DNA from: Mariniblastus sp.
GTDB lineage: Bacteria; Planctomycetota; Planctomycetia; Pirellulales; Pirellulaceae
Length of the DNA: 64,000 bases
Direction of reading: 5' to 3'
Assembly: GCA_022447555.1 (NCBI GenBank)
Contig: JAKVBF010000011.1
Span: 213,545-277,544 of the forward strand
Notes under the pieces: model-generated
The model's database searches: none
Seen by the model: only the letters and a program-made list of their open reading frames with translations
Told to the model about the DNA's origin: nothing
Program-made: the position numbers and the translations under genes
Part shown: positions 53,200-62,708 of the stretch, in pieces
Layout of the letters: every line of letters starts with the position of its first letter
Position numbering within the stretch: position 1 is the first letter of the stretch

Positions 53200-54423
53200 C
53201 TAAAAACCGGTGTCCAACGAGTTGAATTTACCGATCTGCAACAACTCTCTCATAAGCTTCTCGGGAGATTGAAAGCGATGCTCGGGCTCTTTTGCCAGAA
53301 GCTTTAACACCAAGTCCTGAAACACTTCATCCACAGCGAGCTGGATTGATTTCGGCGGTACCGGAACTTGGTGCCGAACATTGTTAACCATTTCGGTCAT
53401 CGATTCGCCACTGATGGGCGACCGACCAGTCAAAAGGGCATAGCAGGTGGCGCCTAAGCCGTACATATCTGATCGCGTATCGATGACTGTATTTGCCTTG
53501 GTTCGCTCGGGAGCCAAGTAGGGAATATCACCTAGAATCTGGCCTGGCTGAGTGACTTGCTGCGCTAAGGTACCTTCTAGAGCTTTCGCTAAAACTAAAT
53601 CCCCCAAAAGACATGCTGCATCACTTTTACGGCGAATAATGTTTTTGGGCGTTACATTACGGTGAATGATTTTACATTCATACGCGTCGCTTAAGGCCCG
53701 AGTGATGTCCACTGCCACCCGCCAGACTTGTTTCCAGTCAAGCATGCCCTCAATCCCAATTCGCTCGATCTCCTGCGCGAGATTCTCACCCTCAATAAAC
53801 TGCATCGCGGCCCAACAGTAGGGTCCGTTTTTTCCTGCATTGTACAGACGGATGATCCGATCCGACCGAACGGGCAACATCGTTTTCATCGCCCGCACAA
53901 ATCGCTGCCGTTGCTCATCGTCCGACGTGTAAGAGGGCGTCAGCACTTTCACGGCCGCGCCTCGATCTTTTTCATAATCAAAAGCGCGGAAAACCATCCC
54001 CGAATTCCCCGTACCGATGATCTCCTGCAATGTGTAAGGCCCGAGCTGGCTCCCCACTAATTCAGGTAACGCACCTCTTGAGAAAGGAACGCCCTCCGAG
54101 GGATGAATGATTGTGGTTGTTTCATCCTCATGTGGATTGCCAAGCTCAAATTCCGTCTCGCCGATCCGAATCGAACAACCTTTGTTCACGCTAAGTGTTT
54201 CGACCGCCTGGCCGTTAACGTAGGTGCCACTTCTGCTTCCCTTGTCGACGATGGTGATCATGTCATCTTGAACGGTCAATTCACAATGTATTCTCGAAAC
54301 TGAGGGGTCATTAATTTTTGTGTCACTGTGCTCGCCCCGACCAACCACCAAGATTTGTCCATTTTCAATGTCAAAAAATCGCCCTCGGGCAGGTCCAGCG
54401 ACGACATTCAGTCTAACCTTCAT
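53200..54423 (-). CDS. FHA domain plus pseudokinase
   Basis: 407 residues from ATG 54423 (AAAGGA 6 bases upstream); a promoter-like sequence at 54504-54533 supports this. The N-terminal FHA domain (residues 1-95) has VVGRGEHSD, SVSRIHCEL and GSRSGTYVNG, so it should bind phosphothreonine. A Ser/Thr kinase fold follows (residues 128-395) with IGTGNSGMVF, ATP-site Lys159 (AAVKVL) and APE, but the catalytic HRD is HRN (Asn256), the Lys of the catalytic loop is Thr258, and DFG reads DLV (Asp275). It is therefore probably catalytically dead and may be an allosteric sensor or scaffold. It lies back to back with an active kinase gene. Confidence 0.86.
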   Translation of the reverse strand: MKVRLNVVAGPARGRFFDIENGQILVVGRGEHSDTKINDPSVSRIHCELTVQDDMITIVDKGSRSGTYVNGQAVETLSVNKGCSIRIGETEFELGNPHEDETTTIIHPSEGVPFSRGALPELVGSQLGPYTLQEIIGTGNSGMVFRAFDYEKDRGAAVKVLTPSYTSDDEQRQRFVRAMKTMLPVRSDRIIRLYNAGKNGPYCWAAMQFIEGENLAQEIERIGIEGMLDWKQVWRVAVDITRALSDAYECKIIHRNVTPKNIIRRKSDAACLLGDLVLAKALEGTLAQQVTQPGQILGDIPYLAPERTKANTVIDTRSDMYGLGATCYALLTGRSPISGESMTEMVNNVRHQVPVPPKSIQLAVDEVFQDLVLKLLAKEPEHRFQSPEKLMRELLQIGKFNSLDTGF

Positions 54424-54503
54424 ATAATATCCTTTGGCACCCGCTTTGATTGCACTGATTTCAAACACAGCGATGACGTCTGATTTCAAAATTTACTAGA
54501 CAG

Positions 54504-54533
54504 ATTATAGCGTCAAACCCAATCGAAGGTGAA
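54504..54533 (-). promoter_or_regulatory. Candidate promoter for the FHA-pseudokinase gene
   Basis: On the minus strand TTCACC (54533-54528) and a perfect TATAAT (54509-54504) are 18 bases apart. The 54424-54763 interval holds only this and the ribosome sites of the two divergent genes; I see no other element in it. Confidence 0.42.
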
Positions 54534-54763
54534 AGCCGGTTTCACGAAAACACAGACAGAATCAATGTTTTCAGGTTGACGATTGTTGCCTTTTTTAGAT
54601 TAATCCAAGTCGACCGAACACTCACTGCTCAGTTTCCTCAGACTCCATCGACGGCGTATTCAGCAGCCGTTAGAATAGGGACGCATTAGAAGGGACGCAG
54701 TAGTAGTTACCTGAAAACTTTGTTTTACCGTAGCGATCGGTCCACGAAGGGCGGGCAGCAGTC

Positions 54764-57580
54764 TTGATAATCCGGTGCGAATATTGCGGAATCGACCTAC
54801 CGTATGAATCGGTCGTGCCTCGATTCTGTCAGCATTGTGGACACCCTCTTATCAAAGCATTCTCGCAAGCAACGAGCGCGTCAGATTTCATGAACACGCC
54901 CACCGTCGCGCCAGCACCAACACCCAATCTCCCACTAGAACCCGAAGATTTTGAGAATCATCCAGATATCGGTCTCACAATCGACAACTATGTTTTGGAT
55001 CGACCAATAGGCTCTGGAGGCATGGGGGTTGTCTGGAAGGCGACCGAAGAATCAACGGGGCGCCGGGTCGCTCTCAAACGCCTGAATCACCAGATGCTCT
55101 CTGACGCACCTTCGGTCCAGCGTTTCCTTCGCGAAGCCAAATTGGCGGCTCAAATTTCCCACCCAAGAGTGACCTTTATTTATGGTGCAGGCGAAGTAGA
55201 GGGCCAACCATATATCGCTATGGAATTAATGCCGGGCGATACGCTGGCCGATAGGATTCACTCAAATGGTCCAATGAACTTCCGCCGGGCAGTCGACAAT
55301 ACACTGGACGTCATCGATGGCCTGATCGCTGCGCATCGAATGGGCGTCGTCCACCGCGATGTCAAACCATCAAATTGCTTCATTGATTCAGACCAAACGA
55401 TAAAAATTGGCGATTTCGGTTTATCTAAATCACTGGGCAAGGGTGATGTAAGCCTGACCCAGACGGGTACGTTCATGGGTACCCCAAGTTACTCGGCGCC
55501 GGAACAGGTGCGAGGCGAACCCGTCGATGCAAGAACGGACATCTACGCCACCGGCGCAACTCTGTATTGTCTCTTAACCGGCAAAGCGCCCTTCATCGGT
55601 GACGCTATGTCAGTCACGGCCCAAATCGTTTCCGACCAACCGGTGTCGCCTCGGCAACTTGAATCAGAGATCCCACACGATCTAGACAAGACAGTGATGC
55701 GTTGTCTTGAAAAAGATCCATCCAAACGATTTGAAACACTGGAGCAACTTCGAACAGCACTGCTGCCTTTTGCCTCTCACGGAACCTCACTTACCAACTT
55801 TGGTCGTCGACTGGCCGCCTTCATGACCGATTATTTGATGGTCAACGTGATCCCACTCATCCTATTTGTTTTGATGGGCGTTTTTTGGGTTTCTTCTGAA
55901 AAGATAAACGATCTGAACTTCCTAGCCACTTCGGTACCCCGGTTCCTAGCCGGTTTCGCCATCACGAAGTGGTTGCTATTGGTTTTGTATTTCGCTTTCA
56001 TGGAGGGGTGCACAGGACGGACCATTGGAAAACGCCTGATGGGTCTGACGGTTGTCAACCGCGAGGGCGAGCGTCCAGGAATCGTGCGTGCGCTCATCCG
56101 GGCATTCGCCATACCCGGTTGTTTTGGTATCACACTTACTTGGTTAATTTATGACGCCCTTTCGGGCCCCGTCACGCTGGATCTGGCAGATTGGTTGTTA
56201 AGCGAGGGGCAACTATTACTGGTCTATTTGATTCCCACAACGATTTGCGTTTTGACGATGCGAAATGGCAATCGGCTTCGCGGGCTGCATGGCTTCATCA
56301 GTGGAACACGAGTCGTTCGCATTTCAGACAACCATCATTCACACATTTACATCCCAGTGGTTCAACCACAGGCGAACACCATCCAACCTTTGGAATTTGG
56401 CCCGTATCAAACTCGTGATTTATTGAGCCAGTCCGAAAGCGGGAAGATATTTCTTGGCTATGACAAACAACTAGATCGCCATGTGTGGATCATCAACAAC
56501 GCGGATAATCGCGGTCCCAAAGCAAGTCGACTCAAACTCACGCGGCCGGCTCGCCCTAGATGGTTAGCGGGCGGTGAAAAAAGGGGCCAACGCTGGGATG
56601 TATTCGAGGCGGTAAAAGGCGCCCCCGTGCAAATCCTAACCGGCGCAAGATACCGGCTTGGCTGGCAGCAGTACCGAGATATTTTTCGACAACTCGCGCA
56701 CGAACTCCAGTCTGCCATCGAAGATGGTACACTTCCCGACGAACTATCGCTGGCTCAAATCTGGTTGGATGAAGAGTGTCGCACTAAGCTAATTGACCGC
56801 CCACTTGTCAACGTAGTGGTCGACGACAGCCAATACGCACACAACACTTCAGAACAGTCGAAAGACGACGTTTTTCGCGCCGTCAGCTTACTACAAGAAA
56901 TGGGTGACCTTTTGTTGAGGACCAAAATAATCCCACTGTCCGGACAGCAATTCCTGAATCAACTTTGTTCTAAGCTGCGAGATGAGGACACGCTGGTATG
57001 GGCGATCGACGAGCTCGACCAACTGGATGAGAACATGGCAGATCTAGCTTGGGATAGTCGAATCGGAGTATTGGTCGTCACGTTCGGATTTGAAGGGCTT
57101 TTGTATGCAATGCTGACATTAACTATGTTTATAATCGTTCTGTTCTGGTTACCCATTTCAGTAACTTGGAGTTTCGCCGCGGCGCTTTGCGCCAGTCTAG
57201 TACTACCTTTTGCATTAAGCGTTTGGCTGCGTGGCCCTGTTTTTCGTTTTATGGATATCGATATCCTTACGCAGCAAGGGCGACAAGCAAGCCGAATCAC
57301 ATGTGCCACTCGGAATACCATCGCCTGGTTCCCGCTGATTCTGTCATGTGGTTGCTTCGTCGCCATATCGGGCGCATTAATTGCCGAAATCCGACCCATT
57401 GAACCGGCCGAAGGAACCTTCACTTATGAGCTGCTTGCCAATCGGTTGACCCTTTATTCTTTCGGTTCGGTTCTGTTGGTTGCGGTCGCCAGCAGTATTG
57501 CCGGAGCGATTTACTCGGTACTAAAACCCTGTCGAGGGATTCAAGACTGGATCACGCAAACAGTGCTGCTGCCTCGCTGA
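54764..57580 (+). CDS. Zinc-ribbon / Ser-Thr kinase / RDD membrane protein with second kinase-like domain
   Basis: 938 residues, TTG start. A zinc ribbon (Cys5, Cys8, Cys22, Cys25) is followed by a full Hanks kinase: GSGGMGVVW, Lys105 in VALKRL, HRDVKPSN with Asp199, DFG with Asp217, and GTPSYSAPEQ. These catalytic residues are intact. Residues about 345-530 are a multi-helix RDD domain (RRLAAFMTDYLMVN, GRTIGKRLMGLTVVN). Then comes another kinase-like region (about 545-680) that starts YQTRDLLSQSESGKIFLGY but lacks recognisable HRD and DFG. Three or four more membrane helices end the protein. A transmembrane signalling kinase with a possible regulatory pseudokinase is the likely role. It is divergent from the FHA-pseudokinase. 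Confidence 0.87.
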   Translation: MIIRCEYCGIDLPYESVVPRFCQHCGHPLIKAFSQATSASDFMNTPTVAPAPTPNLPLEPEDFENHPDIGLTIDNYVLDRPIGSGGMGVVWKATEESTGRRVALKRLNHQMLSDAPSVQRFLREAKLAAQISHPRVTFIYGAGEVEGQPYIAMELMPGDTLADRIHSNGPMNFRRAVDNTLDVIDGLIAAHRMGVVHRDVKPSNCFIDSDQTIKIGDFGLSKSLGKGDVSLTQTGTFMGTPSYSAPEQVRGEPVDARTDIYATGATLYCLLTGKAPFIGDAMSVTAQIVSDQPVSPRQLESEIPHDLDKTVMRCLEKDPSKRFETLEQLRTALLPFASHGTSLTNFGRRLAAFMTDYLMVNVIPLILFVLMGVFWVSSEKINDLNFLATSVPRFLAGFAITKWLLLVLYFAFMEGCTGRTIGKRLMGLTVVNREGERPGIVRALIRAFAIPGCFGITLTWLIYDALSGPVTLDLADWLLSEGQLLLVYLIPTTICVLTMRNGNRLRGLHGFISGTRVVRISDNHHSHIYIPVVQPQANTIQPLEFGPYQTRDLLSQSESGKIFLGYDKQLDRHVWIINNADNRGPKASRLKLTRPARPRWLAGGEKRGQRWDVFEAVKGAPVQILTGARYRLGWQQYRDIFRQLAHELQSAIEDGTLPDELSLAQIWLDEECRTKLIDRPLVNVVVDDSQYAHNTSEQSKDDVFRAVSLLQEMGDLLLRTKIIPLSGQQFLNQLCSKLRDEDTLVWAIDELDQLDENMADLAWDSRIGVLVVTFGFEGLLYAMLTLTMFIIVLFWLPISVTWSFAAALCASLVLPFALSVWLRGPVFRFMDIDILTQQGRQASRITCATRNTIAWFPLILSCGCFVAISGALIAEIRPIEPAEGTFTYELLANRLTLYSFGSVLLVAVASSIAGAIYSVLKPCRGIQDWITQTVLLPR

Positions 57581-57628
57581 TCGCAGGCTTTCTATTGACG
57601 CGGTCTCGCACATTCGAAAAATTACCGC

Positions 57629-57654
57629 AAAAAACGCCGACAATCTGCCGGCGT
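57629..57654 (-). terminator. Rho-independent terminator of ndk
   Basis: On the minus strand ACGCCGGCA pairs with TGTCGGCGT (one G-U) around a 3-base loop, followed by six Ts (57634-57629). Confidence 0.88.
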
Positions 57655-57706
57655 CGTTCGTTGCCAATTTGTTCTTATTCTTTTTTAAGTGGGGATTATC
57701 AAGACC

Positions 57707-58165
57707 TCACTCGTCACTCGCGCGAAACCAAGGGGTCAACACGGGCTCGTAGCCACAGAGCTCCGTCGAATCAAAATACAGCTCTATTTCACGGGCGGCC
57801 GCCGCAGGTCCATCAGAGGCGTGAACCAAATTCATTTGACGGCTGCTGCTGTAGTCTCCGCGGATCGTTCCCGGTGCTGCCTGCAGTCCGTTGGTCTTAC
57901 CGAGCATCTCTCGAACAACACGAATCGCTTCGAGTCCCTCGAGCACCATGGCAACGACCGGAGCACCCGTAATAAACTCCTCGAGTCCTGGATAAAAAGG
58001 CTTCTCTACATGTTCCACATAATGCTGCTTCGCCAATTCAGGAGTAACCTGTAACAGCTTCATTGCAACAATGGTTAAGGCTTTGTCTTCAAAACGGGTA
58101 ATGATACGTCCGATCAATCTTCGCTGGACGCAGTCTGGCTTCAGAAGGATGAGTGTTTTTTCCAT
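57707..58165 (-). CDS. ndk: Nucleoside diphosphate kinase
   Basis: Transfers the gamma-phosphate between nucleoside triphosphates and diphosphates. 152 residues, close to the family length. TLILLKPDCVQRRLIGRIITRFE at the N-terminus, split here as TLILLKPDCVQRR and LIGRIITRFE, carries the binding Lys, and the catalytic histidine is His115 in NLVHASD (usually NLIHGSD). GDYSSSRQMN and GTIRGDY are further family blocks. ATG 58165. The terminator downstream makes it a single transcription unit. Confidence 0.96.
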   Translation of the reverse strand: MEKTLILLKPDCVQRRLIGRIITRFEDKALTIVAMKLLQVTPELAKQHYVEHVEKPFYPGLEEFITGAPVVAMVLEGLEAIRVVREMLGKTNGLQAAPGTIRGDYSSSRQMNLVHASDGPAAAAREIELYFDSTELCGYEPVLTPWFRASDE

Positions 58166-58508
58166 CGGTGATTTGTCCTGTTTTATAGATTAACGGCATC
58201 GCGGGAGCCGCCCAAAAAATCCTGCAATGGAGCAGCATAACATGCGTTTCCCCCTTTCGAGAAGAAGGGATTTTTGACAAACTAAAAGGACTTGCAAGTG
58301 CAAATCCACGCTTTTCCATGACAATTCGGTAGGATCAGGACACAACTCGGGCGTCTCGCGAGTAAGCCTATTGGAGAGACCGGGCCAAGCGATTTCCGAT
58401 TCAGTTGATTCATGGTCGCCGATCAAGGACTACTGGATTCCAACTTGGAAAAAAGCGACAATTCGAGGCTGCTCTCACACGATTTACCATGCGACTCAAG
58501 AGAATCCC
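58166..58508. other. Divergent intergenic region between ndk and korA
   Basis: About 340 bases. A perfect TTGACA (58274-58279) lies in it, but no -10 box at the right distance. The open frame of korA extends upstream into it (to TTG 58371) without protein-like features; the ribosome site AAGAGA supports ATG 58509. Confidence 0.4.
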
Positions 58509-60365
58509 ATGATCAGTGCGACGGATCAATTTCCCCCAACCAATAAACCCGCTGAATCGGTCAATGGCGTCACGGTACGCCTAGCCGGCGATTCCGGTGA
58601 CGGCATGCAGCTACTGGGCACTCAACTCACCAACACCTCTGCGCTTTCGGGTAACGATGTTGCGACGTTTCCGGATTTCCCAGCCGAGATACGGGCCCCT
58701 CGAGGAACGCGAGCCGGCGTGAGTGGATTTCAAGTTCAATTTTCTGCTGAGGAAATCTTCACGCCAGGAGATGGGTTGGATGCGTTAATCACCATGAATC
58801 CGGCAGCCTTGGTGACGAACATTGAAGACCTCAAGCCCGGAGGAATCTTAATTGTTAACTCAGACAGTTTCGCTTCTAAGGATTTAAAACTGGCAAAGTT
58901 GGAAGAAAACCCTTTGGACGGCGATTCACTGAATGGCTACCGTCTGATCGAGGTTCCCATGACCCAGTTAACGCGGACCGCAGTTGCCGAAACGAAGATC
59001 TCAGTCAAACTGGCAGATCGATGTAAAAACTTTTTCGCAATGGGCCTCGTTTTCTGGCTTTACGGACGGGATGTCGAACCCACGCTGCGTTTTATAGACG
59101 CTAAATTTCGCGGCAAGGAGGACGTAGCTCTGGCCAACCGATTGGCCCTAATGGCTGGCTGGAATTACGGTGAAACAACCGAGGACTTTGCCTCTACATA
59201 CCAAGTTCCAGCTGCCGATCTAGAGCCAGGGACTTATCGTAACATCATGGGAAACCAAGCATTGGCGTTGGGTCTAGTCACGGCGTCCCAAATAAGCAAC
59301 AAGCCGTTATTTCTCGGATCATACCCCATCACTCCCGCCAGTGATGTGCTTCATGAGTTGAGCAAATACAAACAGTATGGCGTTCGCACCTTTCAAGCCG
59401 AGGATGAAATTGCGGCAGTCTGCTCAACGATCGGCGCAGCGTTTGGTGGAAGCATGGCAGTCACAACCAGTAGCGGACCCGGCATAGCCTTAAAAGGTGA
59501 AGGGATCGGTCTAGGGCTCATTCTAGAGCTGCCTTTCATCATCATTGATGTTCAACGAGGTGGCCCCAGTACTGGCCTGCCCACCAAAACGGAACAGGCC
59601 GACCTGTTAATGGTGATGCACGGCCGGAACGGTGAATCCCCTCTACCGATCATTGCCGCCAGCAGTCCTGCCGACTGCTTCAACGTGGCCCTTGAGGCGT
59701 GGCGAGTCGCAACTCAGTTCATGACGCCCGTCTTCATTTTATCTGACGGATACATTGCCAATGGAGCGGAACCTTGGAAGCTCCCTGAGGTCGATTCACT
59801 TGAGCCCATCGAAATCAATCACCCCGAGGCTACCGATTCGCCTTTCTTGCCTTACAGTCGAAACAAACAACTCGCTCGACCATGGGCAGTTCCCGGAACC
59901 CCTGGCTTGATGCACCGTGTCGGAGGCTTGGAAAAAGAGGATGGCACCGGCAATGTGAGCTATGATCCCCAAAATCACCAACACATGGTTGAAACGCGAG
60001 CTCGAAAAGTTCAAAAGGTAGCTGAAGTGATTGGCGACCTTGAGGTCGACGGTCCAGATACAGGACTTTTGGTTTTGAGTTGGGGAGGCACTCACGGTGC
60101 TTGTCGCACTGCAGTTCGAACGTGTCGTCAGGCCGGACACTCCGTGGCTCACGCACACATGAGATGGATCAATCCATTCCCAAAAAACTTAGGTCAAATC
60201 CTCAAGCGATACGATCAGATCCTAATCCCAGAACTCAACACCGGCCAACTCAAGATGATCATAAAAAGCGAGTTTTTAATCGATGTTGAGGGATTGAACA
60301 AAGTTCAAGGCAAACCTTTTGCGGTTACCGAAATCATCGAAAAAATCAAATCTATGGCAACCTGA
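58509..60365 (+). CDS. korA: 2-oxoacid:ferredoxin oxidoreductase, fused gamma-alpha subunit
   Basis: Part of the enzyme that decarboxylates 2-oxoglutarate (or another 2-oxoacid) to the acyl-CoA with ferredoxin as electron acceptor. 618 residues. The N-terminal 200 residues are the gamma domain (VTVRLAGDSGDGMQLLGTQL as VRLAGDSGDGMQLLG, DFPAEIRAPRGTRAG) and the rest the alpha domain (LGSYPITPASDVLHELSK, FQAEDEIAAVCSTIGAAF, TTSSGPGIALKGEG, GPSTGLPTKTEQADL). This fused arrangement is common in bacterial KorAB. korB follows after 47 bases. It probably serves the TCA cycle in a low-oxygen-tolerant form or a ferredoxin supply. Confidence 0.93.
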   Translation: MISATDQFPPTNKPAESVNGVTVRLAGDSGDGMQLLGTQLTNTSALSGNDVATFPDFPAEIRAPRGTRAGVSGFQVQFSAEEIFTPGDGLDALITMNPAALVTNIEDLKPGGILIVNSDSFASKDLKLAKLEENPLDGDSLNGYRLIEVPMTQLTRTAVAETKISVKLADRCKNFFAMGLVFWLYGRDVEPTLRFIDAKFRGKEDVALANRLALMAGWNYGETTEDFASTYQVPAADLEPGTYRNIMGNQALALGLVTASQISNKPLFLGSYPITPASDVLHELSKYKQYGVRTFQAEDEIAAVCSTIGAAFGGSMAVTTSSGPGIALKGEGIGLGLILELPFIIIDVQRGGPSTGLPTKTEQADLLMVMHGRNGESPLPIIAASSPADCFNVALEAWRVATQFMTPVFILSDGYIANGAEPWKLPEVDSLEPIEINHPEATDSPFLPYSRNKQLARPWAVPGTPGLMHRVGGLEKEDGTGNVSYDPQNHQHMVETRARKVQKVAEVIGDLEVDGPDTGLLVLSWGGTHGACRTAVRTCRQAGHSVAHAHMRWINPFPKNLGQILKRYDQILIPELNTGQLKMIIKSEFLIDVEGLNKVQGKPFAVTEIIEKIKSMAT

Positions 60366-60412
60366 GTCGAGTAGGATACTCAGCCACTGTTTGAAATCGA
60401 ACGGAAAATATC

Positions 60413-61423
60413 ATGAGCACTGACCTACCTGTACTAAAACCTGCTGACTTTGCGTCTGACCAGGATGTTCGTTGGTGCCCCGGCTGCGGTGACTATTCGA
60501 TTTTAGCCCAAATGAAAAAGGTGCTTCCCGACTTAAACGTCGCTTTGGAAGATACGGTATTTATTTCAGGTATCGGTTGCTCCAGTCGTTTCCCTTATTA
60601 CATGAATACCTACGGGATGCATAGCATCCACGGACGAGCGCCAGCATTTGCCACCGGATTAAAATCAACTCGCCCGGACTTGAGCGTTTGGGTCATCACG
60701 GGCGATGGCGATGCTTTGAGCATCGGTGGCAACCACTTAATGCACGCAATCCGTCGAAATATTGATATCAACATCATCCTCTTTAACAACAGCATCTACG
60801 GACTAACCAAGGGACAATATTCTCCCACTTCCAAAGTCGGACATGTGACTAAAAGCACCCCCCATGGATCAATTGATCAACCGTTGAACCCGATCTCAGT
60901 TGCTGTGGCGGCGGAAGCAACATTTGTAGCCCGCTCAATCGATGTCAATGCCAAGCATCTTATCAAAACCCTCAAACGGGCCGCGGCCCACAAAGGGACT
61001 TCGTTCGTAGAAGTTTATCAAAACTGCAATGTCTTCAATGATGGCGTTTGGGACTACATGAAAGACAAAGCCACCAAAGCGGATAACGTATTAGAGCTAG
61101 AAGACGGGAAGCCGATGGTTTTTGGCGATGGAGAAAAGGGAATTCGACTAAACGGTGCTACGCCCGAAGTCGTCTCACTTAGCAATGTACCCGTTGATGA
61201 CTTACTGTTTCACAACGAGACATTAGCTGACCCACAATTAGCTTTTTTACTAAGCCGATTGAGATATCCCGACTTCCCTGAACCAATCGGAGTCTTTCGT
61301 GATGTTCAGCGTCCCACCTACGACCAAGAGATCAATCGGCAAGTCGCTGAGGTGAAGGAACAAAAAGGTGAAGGAACACTCAAAGATCTGTTCGCCTCGG
61401 GTGACACCTGGACCGTCGAGTGA
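60413..61423 (+). CDS. korB: 2-oxoacid:ferredoxin oxidoreductase beta subunit
   Basis: Binds thiamine pyrophosphate and an iron-sulfur cluster. 336 residues, the normal length. The cluster cysteines Cys22 and Cys25 are in RWCPGCGDYS, a third in SGIGCSSRF and a fourth in VYQNCNVFND. The TPP motif is GDGDALSIGGNHLMHAIRRN with NIILFNNSIYGLTKGQ. The C-terminal part is typical of the KorB type, without the longer tail of pyruvate enzymes. It pairs with korA, which carries the gamma and alpha domains, so the two should form the complete enzyme. Separated by only 9 bases from the glycosyltransferase. Confidence 0.94.
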   Translation: MSTDLPVLKPADFASDQDVRWCPGCGDYSILAQMKKVLPDLNVALEDTVFISGIGCSSRFPYYMNTYGMHSIHGRAPAFATGLKSTRPDLSVWVITGDGDALSIGGNHLMHAIRRNIDINIILFNNSIYGLTKGQYSPTSKVGHVTKSTPHGSIDQPLNPISVAVAAEATFVARSIDVNAKHLIKTLKRAAAHKGTSFVEVYQNCNVFNDGVWDYMKDKATKADNVLELEDGKPMVFGDGEKGIRLNGATPEVVSLSNVPVDDLLFHNETLADPQLAFLLSRLRYPDFPEPIGVFRDVQRPTYDQEINRQVAEVKEQKGEGTLKDLFASGDTWTVE

Positions 61424-61432
61424 CCGCTCCCA

Positions 61433-62551
61433 ATGTCTCAACGCATCTTGTTCCTTGGCGAGTATGGTTGGCGAAATGGGGGGGAAAACTCTTTTCTAGC
61501 GATCGCACCGTTGCTGATGAAAAAGCAATTTCAGTTTATCACGGCGGTACCGTCCTCTACAGAGTTCTCGTCGGCCTTGACTGAAATAGGTTGCGAAAGC
61601 GTCAATTTGCAGCTTCATGAGCGAGGCGAGCGCAAATCGCAATCTCAAATTCGTGAGGAATTGAAATGCTTAATCCATCGGCTCAAACCCGATTTGGTGC
61701 ATTGCAACAGCCTATCGACCAGTCGTCTAGCGGGTCCCGTCACTCGCTCATGCAATGTCCCCGGCCTGGGCTATTTGAGAGATATTCTGCGGCTTAGCGG
61801 GCAAGCCATTAAGGATATTACCGAACTGAACCAATTAGTCGCGGTCTCCCTTGCCACACGTGATTACCACGTCGCCGCAGGTATGCCTTCGAACAATATT
61901 CAAGTCATTTACAACGGTGTCGATCTCGAGCAATTCTGCATACGCCCTGCTTCGGGTAAGTGGCAAAAGTCGTTAGGCATCCCGCCATACAGCGAACTCT
62001 TTATTTGTATTGGACAAATCGGGCTTCGAAAAGCGGTTGATATCGTCTTGAAATCGTTTTGTCTACTGGCGGCAAACAACCCTCAAGCCCACATGGTTTT
62101 CGCTGGCTGTCGTCACTCGGAAAAACAAGAGGCAATCGACTATGAACTCGATTTGAAAGCGACGTCGACGGCTTCCGATTTTTCAGATCGAATTCATTGG
62201 GTCGGTCGAGTCGAGGATGTCGCTGGCTTGATGAATGACGCAACACTACTACTTCATGCGGCTCGGCAGGAGCCACTCGGTCGCGTGTTGCTGGAAGCGG
62301 CTGCCAGTGGCCTGCCATTCGTCGCAACTGAAGTAGGTGGCACTCCAGAAATTGTAACGGGCCAAAAAATTCCTCTGGTCCCTATGGACTCTCCGCAGGC
62401 AATGAATAAGGCGGCTCAGCTTCTTCTATCGGATCCGGAACAAAGAGGTCGATTTGTGGTCTCATTGCGTCGCCGCGCCGAAAGACAATTCTCGAACCAA
62501 CGATGCGCGGATGAAGTCAGCCAAGTTTATTCGCAATTAATGAATCGCTAA
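61433..62551 (+). CDS. Glycosyltransferase family 4 protein
   Basis: 372 residues with a two-domain GT-B fold. The N-terminal domain has a LGEYGWRNGGENSF segment replacing the common GGxxR loop. The C-terminal UDP/GDP-sugar-binding domain has VIYNGVDLEQF, FICIGQIGLRKAVDIVLKSF and the diagnostic E-(x7)-E motif in EPLGRVLLEAAASGLPFVAT. It probably transfers a hexose to a lipid or polysaccharide in envelope synthesis. No membrane helix. It is 9 bases after korB, so cotranscription is likely although the functions are unrelated. Confidence 0.88.
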   Translation: MSQRILFLGEYGWRNGGENSFLAIAPLLMKKQFQFITAVPSSTEFSSALTEIGCESVNLQLHERGERKSQSQIREELKCLIHRLKPDLVHCNSLSTSRLAGPVTRSCNVPGLGYLRDILRLSGQAIKDITELNQLVAVSLATRDYHVAAGMPSNNIQVIYNGVDLEQFCIRPASGKWQKSLGIPPYSELFICIGQIGLRKAVDIVLKSFCLLAANNPQAHMVFAGCRHSEKQEAIDYELDLKATSTASDFSDRIHWVGRVEDVAGLMNDATLLLHAARQEPLGRVLLEAAASGLPFVATEVGGTPEIVTGQKIPLVPMDSPQAMNKAAQLLLSDPEQRGRFVVSLRRRAERQFSNQRCADEVSQVYSQLMNR

Positions 62552-62708
62552 TCGATTCTTCCCCAACGGCACAACCATCTCTTCATTCAAGCCGTTTTTA
62601 AGGAATCACCCATCTGACAGGTTGATTGGTGTCTCAGGCCGTGAAACAATAAACGGCTCGCTGGCTCCTATATCTTTAAACCTAAAATTTTTAAACCTAA
62701 AACTGCCC

